Origin: JAUWGC01 sp963753055
GTDB lineage: Bacteria > Bacteroidota > Bacteroidia > Bacteroidales > B18-G4
DNA length: 64,000 nucleotides
Reading direction: 5' to 3'
Assembly: GCA_963753055.1 (NCBI GenBank)
Contig: CAVWAP010000001.1
Span: 620,001-684,000 of the forward strand
The stretch's first letter is position 1. The number at the start of each line of letters is the position of its first letter. This document shows positions 34,949 through 44,207 of the stretch, piece by piece. The translations under genes were made by a program, and so were the position numbers. The notes beneath the pieces were generated by a model, which worked only from the letters and a program-made list of their open reading frames with translations, made no database searches and was not told the origin of the DNA.

Positions 34949-37564
34949 ATGAAATCCGCAGAAGTCAGGCAACAATTTATGGGCTTTTTCAAGGAAAAAG
35001 GACATCAAATAGTGCCCTCAGCACCTATGGTTATCAAAAATGACCCCACATTGATGTTTACCAACGCAGGGATGAACCAATTCAAGGATATTTTTCTTGG
35101 CAATGCCCCTGTCAAACACCCACGGATTGCGGATACACAGAAATGTTTACGCGTTTCAGGCAAGCATAATGACCTGGAAGAGGTAGGCCTGGATACTTAT
35201 CACCATACTATGTTCGAAATGCTTGGTAACTGGTCGTTTGGTGATTATTTTAAGAAAGAAGCGATTGCCTGGGCCTGGGAATTACTCACAGATGTTCTGA
35301 AAATTGACAAAGACCGGTTCTATGCAACAGTCTTTGGTGGTGATGAGGCGGATGATACAAGCATTGACAAAGAAGCCTATCAATACTGGAATAAAATCCT
35401 GCCCGGGGAAAGAATTCTCTATGGTTCAAAAAAGGACAATTTCTGGGAAATGGGGGACACCGGTCCCTGTGGTCCATGCTCTGAGATACATATTGATATT
35501 CGCGATGATGCCGAAAGAAATAAAACACCAGGTAATGAATTGGTTAACAAGGATCATCCTGAGGTGATTGAGATCTGGAACCTGGTTTTTATCGAGTTTA
35601 ACAGAACTTCTGACGGGACACTGAACCCTCTTCCATCAAAGCATGTGGATACAGGTATGGGGTTTGAGCGTCTATGTCTTGTATTACAGGGAGTTAAGTC
35701 GAACTACGATACTGATATATTTCAGCCTATCATACAAAAGATCGCTGAGATTGCCGGTAAGACATATGGAATAGAAGAACCAGCTGATATTGCTATGCGG
35801 GTGGTTGCTGACCACCTGCGTGCTATTTCATTTGCTATTGCAGACGGACAATTGCCTTCAAACACTGGTGCAGGTTATGTCATTCGCAGGATCCTGCGCA
35901 GGGCCACGCGTTATGCCTATACTTTCCTCGATCTGAAAGAACCATTTATATCAGAATTATTACCTGTTTTTGTGAAAGATATGGGCCAGGTCTTTCCTGA
36001 ACTTAAAAAGCAGGAAACATTGATATCAAAAGTTGTTAAAGAAGAAGAAGTGTCATTCTTAAGGACTCTTGCTCAGGGGATTAAGAAGTTTGAACAGTAT
36101 ATCAAAGAACATAAAGAAGCAAAGACGGTTGAAGGTGCGTTTGCCTTTGAATTATTTGATACCTATGGCTTTCCTATTGACCTGACTCAGCTTATGGCCC
36201 GGGAGATAGACCGTGATGTCGATATGGATGGCTTCAATAAGGGCCTCTCAGCTCAAAAAAGCAGGTCGAAGCAGGCTGCAGCCAAAGATACCGAGGACTG
36301 GCTTGAAATTAGACCAATGCAGGGCCTTACAGAGTTTTTGGGTTATGATCAGCTATCATCGGAAATAAATGTGGTTAAATACCGGAAAGTCAAGTCCAAA
36401 AACAAGGATTTTTATGAGATTATCCTGGACAGGACTCCATTTTATGCTGAATCGGGCGGACAGGTAGGTGATGCTGGGTTATTGGTTTTTGGGGAGGAGA
36501 AAATTCCTGTGATCGATACGAAAAAGGAAAATGACCTGATCATTCATGTCACAACAAAACTTCCTGCTGATCCTTCAGTTAAGGCTATTGCTGAAGTTAA
36601 TGCTGTAAAGAGGAACGATACCATTAATAATCATTCAGCCACCCATTTGATGCACCATGCGCTTCGAACAGTTCTCGGTGATCATGCTGCACAGAAGGGA
36701 TCCCTGGTTGATGAAAATCATATTCGGTTTGATTTTTCCCATTTTCAAAAAATGACTGAAGAAGAAATTCGTGAGGTCGAAAATATGGTAAACAGGGAAA
36801 TCAGGATGAACATAAGCAGAGAAGAAAACCGTGCAGTGCCAATGGAAGAAGCTCTAAAGATGGGTGCCATGGCCTTTTTTGGCGAGAAATACGGTGATGA
36901 GGTCAGGGTTATCAAATTTGGTGATTCGATTGAATTATGCGGTGGTACACATGTTCCACAAACAGGGCAGATTGGCTTATTTAAGATTATCAGTGAAGGC
37001 GCTATTGCTGCTGGTGTAAGGAGAATTGAAGCCATAACCGGTGTCAAAGCAGAAGCTTACGTGCAGGAGCAAAGTTTTATCGTGGACGCCATCAAAGATA
37101 TTATCAAACAAAAGGACCTGGTTAAGGGGGTCGAGAATTTATTCAATGAAAATGACCGCTTACAAAAACAGCTGAAACAATTCTCCAAGGAGAAAGCAAA
37201 ATATCTTGAAATTCAGTTTAAAGAGCAGGTAGAGAAAATAAATGGTGTGAATTTCCTGGCTCTGGAGCTGGATGAAGATAACTCACTGATCAAGGATCTT
37301 ACTTTTTCCATGATTAAGTCTGATGATAGACTCTTTTTGCTTGTTGGAAGCCAACAGAACAATAAAACATTCCTGACCATTGGGCTGGGAAAGGACCTTG
37401 TCGACACCAATGGTCTAAATGCCGGTACGCTTATCCATGATCTTGCCAAAGAGATCAATGGGGGAGGAGGAGGTCAAGCTCACTTTGCCACAGCTGGAGG
37501 AAGTAACCCCCGCGGCTTGGAAAAAGCCTTTCAGAAAGCCAGGGATATCATAAAAAGTATCTAA
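34949..37564 (+). CDS. alaS: Alanyl-tRNA synthetase
   Basis: 871 residues, normal length. Charges tRNA-Ala in the cytoplasm and edits Ser and Gly. Class II catalytic motifs appear near the start (FTNAGMNQFKDIFLG; GDTGPCGPCSEIH). The editing domain has zinc ligands in NNHSATHLMHHAL and in SIELCGGTHVPQTG. The C-terminal DHHA1-type domain ends GGGGGQAHFATAGG. No defect is visible. It has its own transcription unit, divergent from the M23 gene. Confidence 0.97.
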   Translation: MKSAEVRQQFMGFFKEKGHQIVPSAPMVIKNDPTLMFTNAGMNQFKDIFLGNAPVKHPRIADTQKCLRVSGKHNDLEEVGLDTYHHTMFEMLGNWSFGDYFKKEAIAWAWELLTDVLKIDKDRFYATVFGGDEADDTSIDKEAYQYWNKILPGERILYGSKKDNFWEMGDTGPCGPCSEIHIDIRDDAERNKTPGNELVNKDHPEVIEIWNLVFIEFNRTSDGTLNPLPSKHVDTGMGFERLCLVLQGVKSNYDTDIFQPIIQKIAEIAGKTYGIEEPADIAMRVVADHLRAISFAIADGQLPSNTGAGYVIRRILRRATRYAYTFLDLKEPFISELLPVFVKDMGQVFPELKKQETLISKVVKEEEVSFLRTLAQGIKKFEQYIKEHKEAKTVEGAFAFELFDTYGFPIDLTQLMAREIDRDVDMDGFNKGLSAQKSRSKQAAAKDTEDWLEIRPMQGLTEFLGYDQLSSEINVVKYRKVKSKNKDFYEIILDRTPFYAESGGQVGDAGLLVFGEEKIPVIDTKKENDLIIHVTTKLPADPSVKAIAEVNAVKRNDTINNHSATHLMHHALRTVLGDHAAQKGSLVDENHIRFDFSHFQKMTEEEIREVENMVNREIRMNISREENRAVPMEEALKMGAMAFFGEKYGDEVRVIKFGDSIELCGGTHVPQTGQIGLFKIISEGAIAAGVRRIEAITGVKAEAYVQEQSFIVDAIKDIIKQKDLVKGVENLFNENDRLQKQLKQFSKEKAKYLEIQFKEQVEKINGVNFLALELDEDNSLIKDLTFSMIKSDDRLFLLVGSQQNNKTFLTIGLGKDLVDTNGLNAGTLIHDLAKEINGGGGGQAHFATAGGSNPRGLEKAFQKARDIIKSI

Positions 37565-37593
37565 GTCCATATCTTTTTTATTAAAATCACGTA

Positions 37594-37616
37594 TGAGGTT
37601 ATGTGATATAACCTCA
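37594..37616. terminator. Perfect hairpin downstream of alaS
   Basis: TGAGGTTAT at 37594-37602 pairs with ATAACCTCA at 37608-37616 around a five-base loop. The nine-base stem is perfect. The T-run follows only 13 bases later (37629 onward), so this is a weak terminator or an operator-like inverted repeat. The 182-base space to the kinase gene holds no other clear signal. Confidence 0.45.
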
Positions 37617-37746
37617 CAGCACCTTACATTTTTTGGTTAAAATCATTGCCAAGAGGGCCTGTATTTTTTATATTAGCAAATACTAAGCATCATCCATTAT
37701 GGGATGAAGGCAACTAAAACTACTTAACTTATATAACTACAACAAT

Positions 37747-39981
37747 TTGGAAAACAATTTAAATAACAAATGGCAAGGTAATGTCCTCAGTGACATTCCC
37801 GATATTATATTCAGAATGGATGCGGAGTCAAGGTTTATTGATTACCATGCCTCCGGGTCAGGGATACTTTCATTACCACCTAATACATATATTGGTGAAA
37901 AACTGGATAGTGTGGGATTCCCTGCCGAGTTTGTCAGGTTGAATATGGAACTGATCAAACTTACATTGGAAACAGGCAAAATACAGAAGAAGGAATACAC
38001 ACTTGATACAGAAGATGGAAAACGCTTTTATGAGTCCAGGATTGTACCTGTAAGTAACCATGAAATTATTGACATAGTAAGCGATATTACAGAGAGGAAG
38101 ATTGCAAGGTTAAGTTTAATAGAGGCAGAGCGCGACAAATCAGCCATTCTCAACAGTATGTCCGACCTCTTCCTGTTTTATGATACTGATTTAAAAATTC
38201 GTTGGGTCAGCCAGGCTGCTGCCAAGTCCATTGGTCAGCCGATGGATAAGATTACAGGCGCTTATTGTTACGAGATATGGCATGGCAGATCAGAACCATG
38301 TGATGATTGTCCGGTTATTAAAGCAAGGGATACGGGTGTACCGCAATCAGCTGAAAAACAAACTTCTGATGGCCGGTTCTGGCATATGAAGAGTTACCCT
38401 GTATTTAATGATCAGGGGGAGATACTCGGTATGACAGAATTAGGGCAGGACATAACATTTCAGCGAAAAGTACAGGAAGAACTTGAGCTTTCTAAGGAAA
38501 AGGCTGAAATGATCAGCCAGTTTAAAAGTGATTTTCTGTCAAACTTATCTCATGAAATCAGGACCCCTCTCAATGTGATCATAGGTTTTGCAGATCTGCT
38601 CGAGAACGCCATCTTTGAAAAGAAACAAAAAGAATACATTGAATCCATTAAATCATCCAGCAATAATATTATTCTGCTGATTGATGATATATTAGATATT
38701 TCAAAGATCGAAGCTGGAAAGCTGAACCTCCAATTTAAATCTGTCAGCCTGTATGAGGTGGTGAAGGATATCAAGCAGATGTTTGCGATGAAGGTGTCCC
38801 AAAAGCATCTTGAATTTATCACTGAAATAGATAAAGATATTCCCAAATTCCTGATATTGGATGAGATCCGGATAAAACAAATCCTGACCAATCTTATCAG
38901 CAACGCAATAAAATACACGAATGAAGGTCATATCAAGATATTGATTGAGCAGGTGGAGATGCGTTCGGTGTTGGGCAGTGAAGAAGTGGACCTCAAGATC
39001 ATCGTGGAGGATACCGGTGTGGGAATACCAGAGTCTGAAGTAGGCATGGTATTTGAGCCTTTCACACAGGTTAAAACAAGAAAGGTCAAAGGATCCCGCG
39101 GGCATGGGTTAGGCCTTGCCATCACTAAAAGCATTGTTGAGTTGATGGATGGCAGGATAAGTGTCGAAAGCCATGTTGGTCAGGGTACACGTTTTATAGT
39201 AGAAGTTCCTGAAGTGGTGGTGCATAGCTTTTCCCTGGGCTATAGTCATAAACCAGATGCTTCCAACAAGACACTTAAAGGAAAGACCGTCCTGCTGGTG
39301 GATGATTCTGAGATCAACCGCAAGCTGGTGAAGGAGAATATGGAAAATGCAGGAGTCAAGATCATCGAAGCAGAGGACGGTGAAATGGCGATATCCATTG
39401 CTGAAAAAGTTAAGCCTGACCTTATACTGATGGATATCCTGATGCCCCGCATGGATGGTTTTGAAGCTACAAATATTATACGTGAAAAAGAGGATTTAAA
39501 ACATATACCGATCATTGCTCTTACTGCCCTGGCCATGAAGGAGGATGTGGAAAGAATTGAGAAAGCAGGTTTTGATGATTATTTACTCAAGCCATTTCAT
39601 ATCTCAGACCTTTTTGAAAAAGTCGGAACTGTCTTCCAGGAAAGTGCACCTCAGGAAGATGATCAAGAAGATGACATGCTTGGTGTTGGTGATCAGGCCT
39701 ATGAGTTGAAGTCAGTGGAAATAGCTTATACTCAGCTGCACGATAAATTCCTTCCAAAATGGAATGAGATCAAGCTGAATAAAGAGTTCCAGATGATCAG
39801 TGATTTTGCAGAAGGTGTATCAGAGCTTGGAACCAACCACGGCATTGATTTTATCCAGAAGTTCGGGCTTTGCCTGCAAGTATATTCAAGTGATTTTGAT
39901 GTTGAAAATATAGATGTCTGCCTGGATACTTTCCCAAAATTACTGGAAAAGCTTAAGTCATTAAAAGACAATGCATCATGA
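37747..39981 (+). CDS. Hybrid sensor histidine kinase (PAS-PAS-HisKA-HATPase-REC)
   Basis: 744 residues, no membrane helix, so a cytoplasmic sensor. PAS domains at about 12-118 and 130-240; HisKA with the phospho-acceptor His269 in SNLSHEIRTPLNVIIGF; HATPase with Asn386 (NLISNAIKYTN), Asp422 (EDTGVGIP) and the GHGLGLAI box; receiver domain with Asp519/520, phospho-Asp563 and Lys615; and an unassigned 110-residue helical tail. The second PAS has Cys174, Cys185 and Cys188 (CYEIWHGRSEPCDDCPV), a possible metal or redox site. The start is TTG: no in-frame ATG, GTG or CTG lies between it and an upstream TGA. The last four bases overlap the regulator gene. Confidence 0.88.
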   Translation: MENNLNNKWQGNVLSDIPDIIFRMDAESRFIDYHASGSGILSLPPNTYIGEKLDSVGFPAEFVRLNMELIKLTLETGKIQKKEYTLDTEDGKRFYESRIVPVSNHEIIDIVSDITERKIARLSLIEAERDKSAILNSMSDLFLFYDTDLKIRWVSQAAAKSIGQPMDKITGAYCYEIWHGRSEPCDDCPVIKARDTGVPQSAEKQTSDGRFWHMKSYPVFNDQGEILGMTELGQDITFQRKVQEELELSKEKAEMISQFKSDFLSNLSHEIRTPLNVIIGFADLLENAIFEKKQKEYIESIKSSSNNIILLIDDILDISKIEAGKLNLQFKSVSLYEVVKDIKQMFAMKVSQKHLEFITEIDKDIPKFLILDEIRIKQILTNLISNAIKYTNEGHIKILIEQVEMRSVLGSEEVDLKIIVEDTGVGIPESEVGMVFEPFTQVKTRKVKGSRGHGLGLAITKSIVELMDGRISVESHVGQGTRFIVEVPEVVVHSFSLGYSHKPDASNKTLKGKTVLLVDDSEINRKLVKENMENAGVKIIEAEDGEMAISIAEKVKPDLILMDILMPRMDGFEATNIIREKEDLKHIPIIALTALAMKEDVERIEKAGFDDYLLKPFHISDLFEKVGTVFQESAPQEDDQEDDMLGVGDQAYELKSVEIAYTQLHDKFLPKWNEIKLNKEFQMISDFAEGVSELGTNHGIDFIQKFGLCLQVYSSDFDVENIDVCLDTFPKLLEKLKSLKDNAS

Positions 39982-40820
39982 CTGCTTTTGAGAACATAAA
40001 ACACAGGATACTGATCGTGGATGATGAACCGGCCAACATCCAATTGATCGCAAAGATCCTGGATAAGAATCAATACAGCATCTCTTATGCGGAGGATGGT
40101 CCGACTGCTATTGAAATGGCCAGGCATAAGACCTATGACCTCATGCTCCTGGATGTAATTATGCCTGATATGGATGGTTTTGCCGTGTGTAAAATGTTTA
40201 AAGATGACGAAGAATTAAAGGATATTCCGGTTATTTTCCTGACTGCCCGCTCCGATATTGAGGATGTGATCCAGGGGTTTAAGATTGGAGCAGTAGACTA
40301 TGTGACCAAACCTTTTAATGACCTGGAGCTGACCGCCAGGATCCGGAACCATCTTGAATTAAAATCCAGGAGAGATGCTTTAAGGACCGAGCTTAATTTC
40401 AGGGAAAAAGTCATGTCTGAATATGCCATACACCTGGAAAAAAGAAAGAAGCTGGCGCAAGCTTTTATCGATGAGCTTGAAGAATTGAATCAACTGACGG
40501 ATAGCAAATTTGAGAAAGAGACTACTTCCATGATCAGGAAGTTAAAAGCCATCTTCGAGGACCTTGACTATAAAACATTCGAATTCCATTTCAGTGAGTT
40601 GCAGGAAAGTTTCCAGCAAAAGCTCATCGGAAGATTCGAAAATCTCACTGCCAACGAGGTCCGCTTATCCTCATATCTCAGACTGAATATGTCTTCAAAG
40701 GAGATATCCGACATTACCAAGCAAAGCATTCGTGCATTGGAAGCAGCGCGTTCCCGATTAAGAAAAAAGCTGAAACTGAGCTCTTCAGTAAACCTGGTAA
40801 GTTTTCTTCAGCGTTTCTAG
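39978..40820 (+). CDS. Response regulator with receiver and LuxR-like HTH domains
   Basis: 280 residues. Receiver domain about 9-125 with Asp15/Asp16, phospho-Asp59 (LMLLDVIMPDMDG), Thr89 and Lys111 (TKPF). A coiled-coil linker (about 130-215) leads to a LuxR/GerE-like helix-turn-helix at about 222-280: LTANEVRLSSYLRLNMSSKE, then ISDITKQSIRALEAARSRLR. The latter form is typical of Bacteroidota regulators. The ATGA overlap with the kinase indicates a two-component pair, with the kinase's own receiver a possible relay step. Its 3' end overlaps eno by four bases on the opposite strand. Confidence 0.9.
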   Translation: MTAFENIKHRILIVDDEPANIQLIAKILDKNQYSISYAEDGPTAIEMARHKTYDLMLLDVIMPDMDGFAVCKMFKDDEELKDIPVIFLTARSDIEDVIQGFKIGAVDYVTKPFNDLELTARIRNHLELKSRRDALRTELNFREKVMSEYAIHLEKRKKLAQAFIDELEELNQLTDSKFEKETTSMIRKLKAIFEDLDYKTFEFHFSELQESFQQKLIGRFENLTANEVRLSSYLRLNMSSKEISDITKQSIRALEAARSRLRKKLKLSSSVNLVSFLQRF

Positions 40821-42103
40821 ACAAATTTAAAATCTTTGCCCAGGTACCTTGCTGAAGGTCCCAGGATCTCTTCTATTCTGAGCAATTGGTTGTATTTGGC
40901 TATACGGTCTGAGCGGCTTGCTGAGCCTGTCTTGATCTGGCCTGTATTCAATGCAACTGCCAGGTCAGCAATTGTTGTATCCTCTGTTTCGCCTGAACGG
41001 TGGCTTATCACGCTCGTATAGCTGTTTTGTGTAGCCAGGCTTACAGCATCCATTGTTTCTGTAAGGGTTCCAATCTGGTTAACCTTGATCAGGATAGAGT
41101 TTGCAACATCTTCCTTGATTCCTCTTCCGAGCCTTTCAACATTGGTTACGAAGAGGTCGTCGCCAACGATCTGGATCTTATCTCCCAATGCTTTGGTCAT
41201 TAGTTTCCATCCGTCCCAATCATCTTCTGCCATACCATCTTCAATAGAAACGATTGGGTACTTCTTAACCCAGTCTTTCCAGAAATCAACCATTTCTTGA
41301 GGAGTCAATTTATCGCCGGTCGACCACTTAAGATGATAGACGTTTTCTTTTTCAATATAGTATTCTGATGATGCCGGGTCGAGTGCGATATAGATATCTT
41401 CACCAGGCTTGTATCCAGCTTTTTCAATGGCCTGGAGGACAACCTTGATGGCTTCTTCATTAGATTTCAAGCTTGGAGCAAATCCTCCTTCATCACCTAC
41501 GTTGGTAGAATAGCCACTTTTTTTGAGGACAGCTTTCAGGTTATGGAAAACCTCAGCGCCCATCCTGATGGCTTCATGGAAGTCTGGAGCTCCGATGGGC
41601 ATGATCATAAACTCCTGGAAGTCGATGCTATTATCTGCATGAGATCCTCCATTAAGAATATTCATCATGGGGATAGGAAGCAGGTTGGCATTGGTCCCTC
41701 CGAGGTAACGATAAAGATATTGTCCTGTATTCTGGGCGCCGGCGTGGGCAACAGCAAGTGATACACCGAGGATAGCATTGGCTCCCAGGTTGGCTTTATT
41801 TGGTGTCCCATCAATCTCAATCATACGATGGTCTATATCCGATTGATCAGTGATATAGTACCCCTGCAATTCCTCATTTAAAATCTTATTGACATTCTCA
41901 ACCGCCTTGAGTACTCCTTTACCAAGAAATGACCCTTTGTCATTGTCTCTCAGCTCAACTGCTTCATGAATACCTGTTGATGCGCCTGAGGGAACAGCTG
42001 CACGCCCTACAATGCCGCTATCAGTGTAAACATCTACTTCGATTGTCGGATTACCCCTGGAATCAAGGATTTGACGGGCGTGAATATTCATTATTGATGA
42101 CAT
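40817..42103 (-). CDS. eno: Enolase
   Basis: 428 residues. Glycolytic enzyme interconverting 2-phosphoglycerate and phosphoenolpyruvate; Mg-dependent TIM-barrel. Signatures: ARQILDSRGNPTIEVDV, SGASTGIHEAVELRD, ILIKVNQIGTLTETMDAV (with the catalytic Lys of KVNQ) and SHRSGETEDTTIADLAVAL. The start could be Met1 or Met5 (MNIHARQ). It is separated from the ribosomal run by a strong terminator, so it needs its own promoter within 42104-42142, where I find no clear -7 match. Confidence 0.97.
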   Translation of the reverse strand: MSSIMNIHARQILDSRGNPTIEVDVYTDSGIVGRAAVPSGASTGIHEAVELRDNDKGSFLGKGVLKAVENVNKILNEELQGYYITDQSDIDHRMIEIDGTPNKANLGANAILGVSLAVAHAGAQNTGQYLYRYLGGTNANLLPIPMMNILNGGSHADNSIDFQEFMIMPIGAPDFHEAIRMGAEVFHNLKAVLKKSGYSTNVGDEGGFAPSLKSNEEAIKVVLQAIEKAGYKPGEDIYIALDPASSEYYIEKENVYHLKWSTGDKLTPQEMVDFWKDWVKKYPIVSIEDGMAEDDWDGWKLMTKALGDKIQIVGDDLFVTNVERLGRGIKEDVANSILIKVNQIGTLTETMDAVSLATQNSYTSVISHRSGETEDTTIADLAVALNTGQIKTGSASRSDRIAKYNQLLRIEEILGPSARYLGKDFKFV

Positions 42104-42142
42104 ATCTTACTATTTTGAAATGATTAATGTTTTATGTGTATA

Positions 42143-42179
42143 AAAAAAGGATAAAGTTATTAATTCTTTATCCTTTTTT
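42143..42179. terminator. Strong intrinsic terminator of the ribosomal run
   Basis: AAAAAAGGATAAAG (43143-equivalent arm at 42143-42156) pairs perfectly over 14 bases with CTTTATCCTTTTTT (42166-42179) around a nine-base loop. On the minus strand the hairpin ends in a T-rich tract right after rplQ. It closes the 18-kb ribosomal transcript before eno; being symmetrical it could also stop opposite transcription. Confidence 0.9.
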
Positions 42180-42202
42180 ATTAATTGGGATATTATTTTT
42201 TC

Positions 42203-43162
42203 TTATGATTTCTCTTTCTTCTCCTTCTCATCCTCCTCCTCTTTCTCTTCTCTCTTCTCTCTTCTCTCTTCTCCCTTGGACTCTTCTTCGCTCTGCGCTT
42301 CGACTTCTTCCTTCGGTTCCTCCTCTTTCTCTTCTCTCTTCTCTCTTCTCTCTTCTCCCTTGGACTCTTCTTCGCTCTGCGCTTCGACTTCTTCCTTCGG
42401 TTCCTCCTCTTTCTCTTCTCTCTTCTCTCTTCTCTCTTCTCCCTTGGACTCTTCTTCGCTCTGCGCTTCGACTTCTTCCTTCGGTTCCTCCTCTTTCTCT
42501 TCTCTCTTCTCTCTTCTCTCTTCTCCCTTGGACTCTTCTTCGCTCTGCGCTTCGACTTCTTCCTTCGGTTCCTCCTCTTTCTCTTCTCTCTTCTCTCTTC
42601 TCTCTTCTCCCTTGGACTCTTCTTCCTTCTGCGCTTTGACTTCATCCTTTGGTTCTTCTCCCTCAGGCTCTTCTTCTTTTATTTCCGCTTTCTCTTCTCT
42701 CTTCTCTCTTCTCTCTTCTCCCTTGGGCTCTTCTTCGCTTTTAGCTCCGCCTCTTCGTCTTCTTGCGCGTTTTGGTTTGGCTGCTTTTTCAGAAAGCAGG
42801 TTTTCGTTATAGTCAACCAGTTCGATAAGACACATTTCTGCGTTATCACCCAACCTCGGTCCAAGCTTCAGGATACGTGTATATCCACCAGGACGGTCAG
42901 CAACTTTCACGGATATTTCCCTGAACAGCTCTGTTACAGCTTCTTTATCCTGCAGATAGCTAAAAACCACCCTTCTGCTGTGTGTTGAGTCGTCTTTCGA
43001 CTTGGTGATCAAAGGTTCTACATATCCTCTGAGAGCCTTTGCCTTAGCCAGTGTAGTCTTGATCCGTTTATGTTTGATCAGCGATGATGCCATATTTGCC
43101 ATCATTGCTTTACGGTGTGAACTAGTCCTGCTTAAATGATTAAATTTCTTACCGTGTCTCAT
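42203..43162 (-). CDS. rplQ: 50S ribosomal protein L17 with a long repetitive charged tail
   Basis: 319 residues against about 120-160 usual. Residues 1-125 are standard L17 (MRHGKKFNHLSRTSSHRKAM, TTLAKAKALRGYVEPLITKS, GGYTRILKLGPRLGDNAEMC), which lies near the peptide tunnel exit. From residue 127 a basic linker (AKPKRARRRRGG) leads to an almost uninterrupted Glu/Lys/Arg tail made of tandem 28-residue units. The tail should be a long charged helix extending from the ribosome. Short Lys/Ala/Glu-rich extensions are known in L17 of this phylum; the perfect repetition here is unusual. Last gene before the terminator. Confidence 0.93.
   Translation of the reverse strand: MRHGKKFNHLSRTSSHRKAMMANMASSLIKHKRIKTTLAKAKALRGYVEPLITKSKDDSTHSRRVVFSYLQDKEAVTELFREISVKVADRPGGYTRILKLGPRLGDNAEMCLIELVDYNENLLSEKAAKPKRARRRRGGAKSEEEPKGEERREKREEKAEIKEEEPEGEEPKDEVKAQKEEESKGEERREKREEKEEEPKEEVEAQSEEESKGEERREKREEKEEEPKEEVEAQSEEESKGEERREKREEKEEEPKEEVEAQSEEESKGEERREKREEKEEEPKEEVEAQSEEESKGEERREKREEKEEEDEKEKKEKS
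42233..42739 (-). repeat. 84-bp tandem repeats in the rplQ tail
   Basis: The marker TTGGACTCTTCTTC occurs on the plus strand at 42276, 42360, 42444, 42528 and 42612, exactly 84 bases apart. The four units from 42276 to 42611 look identical base for base, and a partial copy precedes them. The unit starting at 42612 has diverged, and a longer, older copy lies at residues 142-178. 84 is divisible by three, so the number of units can change without a frameshift. Each unit holds one long pyrimidine run on the plus strand. Confidence 0.95.
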
Positions 43163-43169
43163 TTTTCAC

Positions 43170-44162
43170 TTATTCCTTATCAAGTTTATATTTTGAGATA
43201 TTCATGCCAAATTCAAGGTTCTTGGATTTTACAAGTTCCTCAAGCTCTGTCAATGATTTCTTTCCAAAGTTTCTGAATTTCAACAAGTCATTCTTATTGA
43301 ACTGAACCAGGTCTCCCAGTGTCTCTACGTCGGCTGCCTTAAGACAGTTCAGGGCACGGACAGAGAGGTCAAGGTCGATCAGTTTAGTCTTCAGGAGCTG
43401 CCTGATGTGCAATGAGTTTTCATCAAATTCCTCAGTAACAGTCTTTTCTTCTGAATCCAGTGTGATCCTCTCATCTGAGAAGAGCATAAAGTGATGGATC
43501 AGGATCTTTGCAGCTTCCTTAAGTGCTTCTTTTGGATGAATTGACCCGTCTGTAGTTATCTCGATGACGAGCTTTTCATAGTCAGTTTTTTGTTCAACAC
43601 GCCAGTTTTCAATATTATATTTCACATTCTTGATAGGCGTGTGGATTGAGTCAATGGAAACAGTGTCAACAGATGCGTTCAATGATTTGTTTTCATCAGC
43701 TGGTACATAACCCCGACCTTTATTAATAGTCAGTTCAAGTGAGAGCTTGACGGATGGGTCCATGTGACAGACAATTTCCTCTGGATTCAGTACCTGGAAT
43801 ACAGATAGGAACTTGTTGATATCTCCAGCTTTAAACACTTCCTGGTCGCCAATGACGACGTGGACTTTTTCCGTTGTCTCAGTTTCAATTTGTCTCTTGA
43901 AACGGATTTTTTTCAGGTTCAGGATGATCTCGGAAACATCTTCAACAACACCTTTAATGGTTGAAAATTCCTGTACCACACCATCAATCTTAATTGAGGT
44001 GATAGCATACCCTTCCAATGAGGATAATAATATCCTTCTCAAGGCATTACCGATGGTTACCCCGAAGCCTGGTTCGAGCGGACGAAATTCAAAGATCCCC
44101 TTTGAATCGTCAGCTTCAATCATGATAACTTTATCAGGTTTTTGAAATGCTAATACTGCCAT
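43170..44162 (-). CDS. rpoA: DNA-directed RNA polymerase subunit alpha
   Basis: 330 residues. The N-terminal domain (about 1-235) assembles the polymerase: GFGVTIGNALRRILLSSLEG is the dimer core signature. The C-terminal domain (about 250-320) contains LDLSVRALNCLKAADVETLG, whose Arg corresponds to the DNA-binding Arg265 of E. coli, and FRNFGKKSLTELEE. In this phylum the main sigma factor recognises TAnnTTTG promoters as found in this window. It lies eight bases upstream of rplQ. Confidence 0.97.
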   Translation of the reverse strand: MAVLAFQKPDKVIMIEADDSKGIFEFRPLEPGFGVTIGNALRRILLSSLEGYAITSIKIDGVVQEFSTIKGVVEDVSEIILNLKKIRFKRQIETETTEKVHVVIGDQEVFKAGDINKFLSVFQVLNPEEIVCHMDPSVKLSLELTINKGRGYVPADENKSLNASVDTVSIDSIHTPIKNVKYNIENWRVEQKTDYEKLVIEITTDGSIHPKEALKEAAKILIHHFMLFSDERITLDSEEKTVTEEFDENSLHIRQLLKTKLIDLDLSVRALNCLKAADVETLGDLVQFNKNDLLKFRNFGKKSLTELEELVKSKNLEFGMNISKYKLDKE

Positions 44163-44207
44163 ATAGAGTTCCTTTTTGGTGACTCGGTTATTACGCTAAT
44201 TTATTTT

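Noticed and set aside
37617..37746. Promoter before the hybrid kinase
   Set aside because: TATTTTTT resembles a -7 box, but the nearest TTTG is 26 bases away, outside the usual spacing.
42233..42739. Possible CRISPR array
   Set aside because: The units are directly joined without unique spacers and are coding.
42127..42864. Long open frames on both strands over the rplQ tail
   Set aside because: They are by-products of the 84-bp repeat; codon content is repetitive Ser/Leu or Lys/Arg, and the frame continuous with the L17 core explains the region.
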